Below are positions 55,301-64,000 of a stretch of DNA of 64,000 nucleotides, piece after piece (within the stretch, counting starts at the first letter, position 1; every line of letters starts with the position of its first letter). Made by a program: the position numbers and the translations under genes. Origin of the DNA: Primula veris (taxonomy: Eukaryota > Streptophyta > Magnoliopsida > Ericales > Primulaceae); assembly GCA_963682055.1 (NCBI GenBank), contig OY821747.1, positions 17,100,258 through 17,164,257 on the forward strand. Reading direction: 5' to 3'. Under the pieces are notes generated by a model. That model was not told the origin of the DNA and did not search any database. It worked only from the letters and a program-made list of their open reading frames with translations.

Positions 55301-56280
55301 ACTAGCGGTAAGTAAGATTTATCTCTTTCTTTGACGTATTATATGTATACATTTTATTGATTCTTTTCTTGGGCACGAATACAAAACTTATTGATTTAAT
55401 CTTTCTGGTACTTGAAGTCCTCTCATCATCCATTTGAGTCACTCAATTCCCCACATTTACGTATCTTGACCTAAAATGGTCGAAAATACACAAAAATAGA
55501 TAAAATGACTCCAAATGATAAAATACGTAAAACATATATAAAATCAACCATATACGCACTTTAAGATGGATAAATATACCAATATTTAACACAAAAAATA
55601 TACACTTTTACGGTCCAATCAATGGTCTTTTGAGCTTCTTTCTTAGAGTCTCATCAAGTACGCGTGCCGACGTGTGTATCGAAGGATCTGAGTTGAGCTA
55701 ACTCTCAACTCGAAAAACTGAAGATTAGACTAAGTTGTGTAGCATTGTACCGAACAATCTTGTAACTTGTAAACCTCGTCGTCATGTTAATAATAAAGTG
55801 ACTTGTTCATCTATTTACTTGTTTGTACTCGACCTGTTTTATTCATGTGTAGATTATTTGTGAAGTTCATTGCTTCATTAGTTTTCACGATAAACTAATT
55901 TTTTGTAAAAGCTAACCATATAAATAAAGCTATATTGCCATTGTTTTCACAATGTTGATGTTCAAAAGCGAGTCTATTTTGTAATTTGTTATCAATAATA
56001 AATCACTGCCTCAATCAATGTCGCAAAATAAGTAAATTAATGTTTTCTACATCATTTATTGTTACAAATATCATTTATGAGAAGGTAGGAATGATGTAGT
56101 TTTTGATGGGAAGAAATAAAAGGCATGTCTAATTATTCATCATGCTACATAGCTTCATAAAGACTATATCGAAGACATTTTCAATCAAGAAAATAATATA
56201 GAGGTGAATAGTAGTGCGTAGTAACAAACCATCGATGCGTCTTTAAATCTACGAAGATATGGGCCGAAGTATGAGTTGTT
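52300..56280. other. Intergenic, no gene seen
   Basis: AT-rich. 52690-53060 has some LTR-end-like features (CAACAATTGGTGCG) but no partner. 55140-55310 has three or four GATCCGGATCA/GATCCAGATCA words. Small frames at 53124, 53523 and 53781 (minus) show no family resemblance. Confidence 0.5.
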
Positions 56281-56550
56281 ATGAGGAACAAAGTTGAAGA
56301 TTTAGATGATATATGGAGGGTAGGGTTTCAAGTGTCATCGGCATTGACGACAGAGTCTTTTACTTTTTTCGCATGCCAAAAAACTATACGGAAAAAATGG
56401 TCACATGTTGATTTCAAATCAGATAACAATAATCTCATTAAATATTGCAAATTAGTCATTGAGAAGTGGTTATGGGAGACCAAAGCTATTATTGGTGATA
56501 TAAATGAATTAATAGTTGGTAAACGATTAGTGTTTCCGTTCGGTGTATAG
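56281..56550 (+). pseudogene. Possible non-LTR retrotransposon RNase H fragment
   Basis: 89 residues, with DFKSDNNNLIKYCKLVIEKW followed by W.TKAIIGDI, which recalls the RVT_3-type RNase H domain (ESDN, later DI) at the end of plant LINE ORF2s. Too short and lacking the first motif. A remnant at best. Confidence 0.3.
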
Positions 56551-57327
56551 AATGTCAAATAAACTTACGATATTTTGATGTGTCATGCTGGATTAGGCGT
56601 TGTACTCTAATTTTTATTATTTCCATGACATGTCGATGCCTCATCTGTGTAATGATTTAAGATAATAGTAAAAGTATATTTCAGATTCAAAAAGAAATCA
56701 TAGAAAGACTTGAAAGTGGGAAAAATGCTAAACTGTACCCAATTTACCAGTTGTTAGTAATTTAGAAATCAACCTATCTAATTTTTTAAATTGACACCCG
56801 ACCTTAATGTTTTATATTCTAACGAAAAAAAACTGTTTATACTATTATATTTTACTAATTTGGTACTTAACTTATACACGAGACCAAACTAGTATGAAGT
56901 TTTACCAAGTGCATTAGACATGACATGAGTGCCACTTATCTAATGTTAAACACAAAGGTGAATAGCTAATTGAAAAAACAGATAGACCGGTTATTAAATT
57001 GATAATAACTAAGGCCTTGTTTAGTTGAGTAAAATTAGGGTGGGATAGAGGTTCAAATGCAGCGAGTTGCACAAATACTAAGTTTGGATGGGTAAATATT
57101 GTCAGAATTAGTGAAACGCGATAACAAATGACTTAAAAATAATGTATTTACAATAATACAAGGTATGATATTAATAGTTACAAGATTATATATAAACGGT
57201 CATTCCTAAAACCTTTTGGACTTGTAATGCCGGGTCCCCATCCCATAATAGTTTGTTCAAAACTTTTCCATCATATCTTTCACAATAATACATATTATTT
57301 TCTCAATAATTATTGTGATAACTGATA

Positions 57328-57970
57328 AGAGCATCTACAATAAGTGTGTTAAAATGTGTGTTAACTAAAAATGTTAGCTAACGATACAATTTTATCTCTC
57401 AATTAGATGTGTTAAAGTGTGTGTTAACTTTATAACACTTAAAAAGATTGTTAAAGATAACAATCTTTATAAATGTTATAACAATTTTTTTTTGAATAGT
57501 AGTTGCCTCGTTTTATTTTTTGTTCTGTAGATGGTGATGCAAAGCCATTTTCAATTTATTTCTTGTTGTTCTTTTAGCACAACAATATGTTGACAAAGAA
57601 AATACTTAAATAACCAAAAATCATTCCAATAAAAATCCTCACCAAATTATGAAACGTACAAGATATGAACATATACTTCAATTAAATCTAACAAATTGTG
57701 TTTTCTACACCAGATCATATACGAATTAAACTTTTTTTATAAAGATGTGTTGAAAATAAATAACTTATTTTTCTATTTTTAAAATTCTATCTTTTCTCAA
57801 ATTTGACGCTGAAATTTGACGGTAATATATGATTGCTGGAAAAAAAAACAGATAACTACTGTATTTTGAATATTTAATTTTTAATTAAAATAGATAACAT
57901 TGTTAAACTTAAAACTAATATGTGTGTTTAACTGGTCTTTTGATAACAAAAAGTTAACCGTGGATGCTCT
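57328..57970. mobile_element. MITE-like element with AGAGCATC/GATGCTCT ends
   Basis: AGAGCATCTACAATAAGTGTGTTA at the left and GTTAACCGTGGATGCTCT at the right. AGAGCATCYAC is a very common end of plant MITEs. No target duplication is visible (ACTGATA against CATTTGT), so the boundaries or the type are uncertain. Non-coding. Confidence 0.55.
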
Positions 57971-58199
57971 CATTTGTTAATTGTGACACCACCGCTATGG
58001 CTCTTACAAAAAAAAAACAAATAGTTTAATAAATCTCACTAAATCGATCAATACTCACACTAAATCGATTCCGGGCATAACTCTCTCTCTCTCTCTATAT
58101 ATATATATCTATCTATCTATCTATCTATATATATACACATATAATAATATAATACATATAGTCCCTGTATGTATCTATATATGAATCAATAGGATAAAA
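57971..58199 (+). promoter_or_regulatory. Promoter/leader region of the spatacsin-like gene with compound microsatellite
   Basis: (CT)n-(TA)n-(TCTA)n runs at 58081-58137, directly upstream of the start codon at 58200. CT-rich stretches close to plant start sites can act as initiator elements. No separate TATA box can be told apart. Confidence 0.5.
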
Positions 58200-61100
58200 A
58201 TGGAATTAAATTCGGATGGTGAGGGGATAATAGTGGAGTTGCAAAAATGGGATACAAAAACAACGAAATTCGATATATCGGAGTATAAAGAAGCTTTTAT
58301 TTCTCCAACAAAGCAAATCTTGTTACTCCTAAATCACCACTCCCAAGCTCGACTCCTTCCTCTCAATTTTAATCAGATTAATAATAATTTTATTACTACT
58401 CACGGTAATTTCATTTATTTTATTACTTATCTCTCTCCCTTTTTTTTAACTATTTCATTCCTCTTTGTTTCGCTATTTATTTATTGTATATATATATTAC
58501 TGATTGTAGTGAATTGAGCACTTTAGGTTGTTTGGCTCGCTTATTTTTTATTTTGTTCATGTTTTATTGGCAGCGATTTATTTTGCATCCATAAATGAGG
58601 TGAAATTTATATATAATAGTATATTTGTTTAAAGGAAGGAACTAAGTAAATATTAGAGTTCCTCTCAATTATAATACTACTAATAATAAATATTATTACT
58701 ATTCAAGGTAACTTAATTTTTTTTTAATGTCTCTTTCCCTTTTTAATTACTTTATTCCTTTTTGTTTCCGCAATTAATCTGTATAAACTGAATTGAGCAC
58801 TTTAGGTTGTTTGGCTTGGTAAAAGGCTTCCTCTCAATTTTAATACTAGTAATAATATTATTACTCACGGTAATTTCATTTATTACTGTCTCTCTTCCTT
58901 TTTAACTACTTTTGTTTCCGTAATTAATCTGTTTCTGTATAACTGATTGTACTGAATTGAGCATTTTAGATTGTTTGGCTTGGTAAAAGGCTTTTTTATC
59001 AATTTTAATACTAATAATAATATTCTTACTCACGGTAATTTAATTACTTACTTATATCTCTCCCTTTTTAACTACTACTTTAATCGTCTTTGTTTTCGTA
59101 ATTAATCAGTTCTGTATAACTGATTGTACTGAATTTAGCACTTTTAATACTAATAATATTATTATTACTACTTACGGTAATATATTTAATTATTACTTAT
59201 CTGTGTATCTCTCTCCCTTTTGAACTACTTTTGTTTCCGCAATTAATCAGTTTTTGTATAACTAATTCTACTGAATTCAGCACTTTTGGTTGTTTTGCTC
59301 GCTTGTTTGTTTGATTTTCTGTTTATATTTTTTTTTATTTTTTTGATGTTTTTATTCACAGGGATTTTATTTTGCATCCATAGATGAGGTAGATAATTAA
59401 TATATAATATATTTATGTAAAGGAAGTAGTAGAGTTAGGGAATGGTATGAAATTAAGTAAATAGTATTAAAGTTCCAAAAAGTGTATATATATACATCTC
59501 TCTCTCTCTCTCTCTCTCTCTGTATATATATATATTACTGGCATTGATATCTTTAATAATTATCTCTCTCATTTAAATGAATTTAGTGAACAATTAGTGC
59601 TAGTGAACTCGGCAGATTCGACGTTTTGAAAGATTGTTAAGTTTAGGTTGAAGGCTGTTTAATATTCTGTTTAATGTTTTTAAAAATTGTTGATATTTAA
59701 TTTGCAGATATATTTATAGTATGTATCGGCGGATGGGGAAAATAATTAATATTTGTGGTTCTTTTCGAACTCTAGTATCTACACTCGAAAATATGGAAAT
59801 AAATATGGACATCATTTTGTCAAGGTGAACGAGTATGACTCGAAAAAAAAAGTCTCATTTAGTATATAAGTACCGTTCTTTTTGACTATTACGTAGTTTT
59901 ACCACGAAGACTTTTGAGTGAGGTAATATGTAGAGCTCGGCCCGAGCTTCAGAAGCCACTTTAGCAAACCAGACAAGCTCGAACAAGCTGGTTCATACCT
60001 CTAGATTTATGTAGACACGAGTGATGAATAAGAGGTACATGGCTTATGGCACCAAAATGCTTTTTCACTTTAGTAAAATGGATCTGCCTTTCTAAATGTA
60101 ATTGACACTCAACGGAAAATGGGGAAAAAATAAATAAAAAGAAGTAAAAAAAAACTGAAATTTTTATATTCAATTCCAAGCTGTTCTGTTGTCATAAAGT
60201 AGGGTAATGTGGTCAATATGTATAATTTCATGCTTTTGTGCAGGAACCTCGGTGGATTGTTCGGGGGAACATGTCCCAAGCAGTTCTGAATGTGGAAAAG
60301 CAGACTCGACTGCTGATTTTTGTCCTCCGATTAAGAGTTCAATATCTGATAATAACCCTTTTATTTGGGATGTCAATTCACTTGCTTGGGGTATATCTGG
60401 CGATTCGTATGATCGGCATGAAGAAACTTCTTTTCGAGAGTTTTTATTTGTTTGTGGTAGCCAGGGGGTGACAGTCCATGCTTTTTGCAGACCAAAAAGT
60501 TTTAGCGAAACAAATAATCAAATAGAGACGGGTGAGATTGGTGAAGGGAGGTGGAGAGAGTGGGGCCCATCTACTTCCTCAAATGGTGAAGACAATGAGT
60601 CGGAGAAAAGTGCTGGCCCAAAGCGATGGGTTAGAACTTATTTTACGAATGCTAAAGTTACAGAATATGACGGTATTGTATGGACCGGATACCCTGAGAA
60701 ATCATCATATCCGTCTTCTGCTAAGGTTGTTTCTTTCACCATTTTTGATGGGAATTCACCCGTTCTTGATTTCTTGCCTCTCACTTCTGTATTAAATAAA
60801 AATGAGGGTTCTGTGGATGCTAATAATACTTTACAAAATTCAAATTCCAGTTCATACCGGTGTTCCAAAGTTTTCTCTAGCCTTTCCCATCATCTAATCG
60901 GGCTCGTCCTAATATTAACTAGCGATAATGAAGAAAACAGCCAAATTTCAATTCTTGTTGCTAAGATTCTGAGTTGTGGGATCCAGTGGATTTTCTCTGT
61001 GAAGCTTGACGAAAGCGTAAAAGAGGGAATACCAGTCAACTGGTCGGACTTTGGAATTTCTGATAACTTCCTTATTTGCCTCAGTAAGGGTGGAAAAATA

Positions 61101-64000
61101 GTATTCTATGACATTACTACGGGTGAATATGTTGCAACTGTAGATATTGGCCAAATGTGTGGACTTCATCATCAGCTAATACCCAAGGAGCAAGAGAAAT
61201 TGTTCAAAGAAAGCGATTTAGCTGCCACAAGTAGTACACTGAATAATCAACATGGTGTTAATGGCAGGACTTGTTATTCTGGAGATAATTTCAATAGGAG
61301 GTCGTTTAAAAGGTTGTTTATTTCTTCGCATACCTCAGTGTTTGCGGTAATTGACGAGTGTGGGGTGATATATCGTATTCAAGATATACATATAGGGCTT
61401 GGACTAGTTACTGGTTGGGAGATTGGTGGGGTTGATATTGGTCACCAGAGGAGTTTATCTCATTATCCTGATTATTGTCGGGAATCATCCAGTAATAGTA
61501 GAAGTATTTCCTCAATTAACTCTGTAAATACTTGTAAATTTCCGAGAATCCAGAATATATATATAGAGAAAAAAAACATGCATTGTGATTCCTATAATAG
61601 TGGTTTTGCAACTGCATCTAAGTTGGCAAGTGATACATGTTTTAATGATGATAAATCCTTACGGCTTGCAAGAAAAGTTTTTCTTCCTACCGAAAAATCC
61701 AGCGAAGATGATGTTATTTGTTTCTCCTCTTTAGGAGTTACTAGGCTAATCAAAGCAAAAGCTAATGGGGGTTCTCAAATTCTTTATACTAGTTTATATG
61801 TTGATTCTGCGAGTGATTTTGATAGAAATGATCATATCCATGATTGGGAATTTTTTGTTAAAAAATCCATTGGTTGCTGTTTTGAGGGATGTTTGTACTT
61901 GGTGAGAGAAAGTGGAATCTCTGTGGTTCTTCCTTCACTATCTGTTTCTCCAAATACGCTTTCTGTTGAAGTAATTGAATATCCTAAATCAGTTATATCT
62001 GTAACTTCTGAACATCAAATTGGTGACCTTTTCCAAGCTAAAGATTTTAAAAAGCCTTGGCCACCTTGGAAAGTAGAAATTTTGGATAGAGCTCTCTTAT
62101 ATGAAGGCCTTGAAGAAGTGGACCGTTTATGCTCCGAAAATGGTATTATATTTTAGAACCAAGTTATGTTTTCTCTAGTAAGTACTGATTATTTATTTAG
62201 ATGATTATTGTATTATAGTTTGTTTTGCCTATTGTTAGTCCAATTTTGTTGTTGTCGAAGTTATTTTGTTGTATGGGCTACTGTATATACCTACGCAAAC
62301 TTGCTTCATTTAGGTTTTAGCTCTTCAGGAAATATTAAAAGCTTGATTTGAACATGGTCTGCGTAAGTATTCCAAAGTTGCATGGTTTGCTAGTTGGGCT
62401 TTGAAGTGCCATTGCGAGCAGGCAGTATTTTATTCCGATATTAAAAGAGAGCATGAATAGTTTCTTAGAACGTATTTAAATATGCTCTTTTGATTAATTT
62501 TTTTTTTCCTTTTTGCAAGAAAATGTAAACAGATTTAGCAAACAAGATGTAGTACCCATCCTTAAAAAAAGAATTACTGATTTTTAAAATGCTAAAAGAG
62601 GCAGTAAAGTGAAGAGAGTAATATGAGATTCTTCAAAGCTCAGAGAACAAAGGTGTAAATAACCAACCGAGGTTCTTGCTTCTCGCAATGCCTTTTTTTT
62701 TAATTCCCCTGTATCGAATGTATATGCTTTGGCCTTGGAGGAAAATCTTTCTTGCACTCTCGGTGATATTATAAAAATCTTTCTTTATATCTTCCTTGTG
62801 TTACTTTTTTTTCTTTTTGCAACTGTGCTACAAATTTACCAACTGATGTTGAACACGTATAAAATTAGGTATGTCGGGACATCATAGACTTGTACATGTT
62901 ATGGTTCTGGCCAGAACACCTTTTCATTTCGAAAAATGTGAAATTGGTGCTTGTAGAAAGTAAAATGGTGAATTAAATATCAAACAATACTGAATCTTTA
63001 GTATGGAGCTTGGTAATTATTACTTTGGAATCAACTATGGTTGGTGAAAGTTAAAAAGAAACTGGAAGACTTTGACTTCAGGACAACTCCTTTATACCGA
63101 ATAAGGAAGTTCCAGCAATATATAACTGTTGACCAATTATATCTGTGTATCTGATCGATATCTGACATGAGACTGCCAACTTTTTTTGTTATCTGCTCCT
63201 CTAGTTATCAAAAAGCTCTAATTTAGATTGGGTTTTTACATTGCAGGATGGGACCTGAAAATTCCACGGATACGCTGTTTGCAGTTAGCCTTGTATTACT
63301 TGCATTTCGACGAGGTTGAAAAGTAAGCTTTTATATTTCTGTGTTTTAGAATCAACCTTTTGTTTGTAAACAGTGAACAACATAGAATTTATGACACTGG
63401 TCAGTCTTTGTGCTCAATGTTCATCACTGTGCAAGCAAGCCTCCTTCAATGATTGAGTACTATTTGCACTAGAATTATAATCTTACGTTATTGTTATGGT
63501 CGATAAGCAGGTCCCTTGAAAGGCTTGTGGATGTTCATCTAGCTGAAGAAGGGGTTTTGAGGCTGGTTTTTGCTGCTGTTTTTCTGATTTCACATAAACA
63601 TTCCAGTGATAATGAGGTATCCGCTACGTCCAGGTACAGCCACTTCTGAATTTTCTTAAAACAATTTTTTAAAATAAATCTTCCTCTGGCTCTGTGCATA
63701 ACGAGTTACACATAATTGGTAGGATCAATGGTAGATTAACAATTTTAGAAAAAAATGGGGATTATGGGAATCTTGACATTGGAACCAATGGAGAATTTGG
63801 GATGTAGAGAGAATGAGGGAGAGAAGAAGAGGTTTACTTGGGGCGACATGGTTGCATCTTTGAGCATATAAGCTTGGAATTTTGAGTTTCAGGAAAAATC
63901 AAGGTTCTTCCTGGATAAAGGTTCTAGCGTATTCCGAATAAAGAACCCCAATAGCTCCATTTTTAAGCTGGTCAACCAAATGCAGTCAAGCTTTAAGCAA
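58200..64000 (+). CDS. Spatacsin (SPG11)-like large protein, 5' part, runs off the window
   Basis: Exons 58200-58404, 60244-62142, 63247-63322 and 63511-63633, all with GT/AG borders and agreeing phases, give about 767 residues so far. The start MELNSDGEG..., then LQKW (14-17) and a segment EYKEAFISPTKQILLLLN (28-45), is how I recall plant spatacsin-C-terminus proteins beginning (Arabidopsis At4g39420 type). Exons 3-4 (WDLKIPRIRCLQLALYYLHF, then VDVHLAEEGVLRLVFAAVFL, NDNEVSA-like) fit the helical part that follows. Exon 2 (633 codons) has the Ser-rich, beta-propeller-like N-terminal region. In animals spatacsin works with spastizin and AP-5 in lysosome reformation; the plant role is not established. 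After 63633 the gene goes on in an intron. Identity rests on memory of family motifs, not on a search. Confidence 0.75.
58350..59480 (+). repeat. Degenerate 140-165-bp tandem array in intron 1, carrying copies of the exon-1 end and donor
   Basis: CTCTCAATTTTAAT...TTATTACT...CACG|GTAATTT (exon 1 end and donor at 58404/58405) is repeated near 58708, 58870, 59035 and 59177, each with a GT at the matching place. ACTGATTGTACTGAATTGAGCA and TTTAGGTTGTTTGGCT recur between them. A second, longer repeat (TTTTATTTTGCATCCATAGATGAGGT) links 58570-58660 with 59355-59480. Confidence 0.88.
59497..59535 (+). repeat. (CT)n-(TA)n microsatellite in intron 1
   Basis: About 12 CT units followed by a short TA run. 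Confidence 0.95.
62143..63246 (+). other. Intron 2 of the spatacsin-like gene
   Basis: GTATTATA to TTACATTGCAG. T-rich intron with no internal gene or recognisable transposon. Confidence 0.8.

Overview
This is a stretch of AT-rich eudicot plant nuclear DNA. It has intron-rich genes with plant splice sites, two nested LTR retrotransposons, an endogenous plant pararetrovirus, MITEs and many microsatellites. The genus cannot be told from the sequence.

Layout. (1) 1-2610: an orphan, frameshifted 3' exon of the spliceosomal gene BUD31 (minus strand), then intergenic DNA. (2) 2611-11751: a complete seven-exon gene (plus) for a 264-residue J-domain protein with a mitochondrial-type N-terminus and an HPD motif. 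(3) 11752-18967: no gene seen; short-period repeats, a foldback element and Helitron-like debris. (4) 18968-23299: a 4.07-kb fragment of an endogenous caulimovirid (minus) holding protease, reverse transcriptase/RNase H, a second ORF, a promoter and a tRNA-Met primer site. It lies between two 129-bp direct repeats of flanking DNA. (5) 23300-28171: TE debris, including a CACTA transposase-associated fragment, a 225-bp Mutator-type MITE with a perfect 9-bp TSD, and a 283-bp tandem duplication. (6) 28172-51774: a 23.6-kb Ty3/gypsy element of the Tat type, gag-pol on minus, TSD TCTAT. Its roughly 10-kb 3' region carries a plus-strand (antisense) gene cluster: five short intact coiled-coil ORFs, each with its own TATA box, then a larger decayed spliced gene and two further ORFs. 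(7) 38845-45185: a Ty1/copia-type gag-only element inserted in the last codons of the Tat integrase. Its two LTRs are in inverted orientation, yet it has a perfect 5-bp TSD (GCTAC). (8) 51775-58199: intergenic with MITE-like and Helitron-like pieces. (9) 58200-64000: the 5' part of a large gene (plus) that I take to be the plant spatacsin-like protein; it runs off the window.

How the parts relate. The host genes flank about 46 kb of mobile DNA. Both host genes have a first intron holding a decayed tandem array whose units contain a copy of the exon-1 end plus its splice donor. By eye the Tat LTRs differ at about 3% of positions and the ECV-flanking repeats at 4 of 129. The two arms of the nested copia palindrome differ at about 8-10%, although that insertion cannot be older than the Tat element it interrupts. 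This suggests the palindrome was already made of two diverged halves when it inserted. The strongest candidates for something undescribed are the palindromic gag-only element, the antisense coiled-coil gene array, and the pararetrovirus with a 129-bp flanking duplication.
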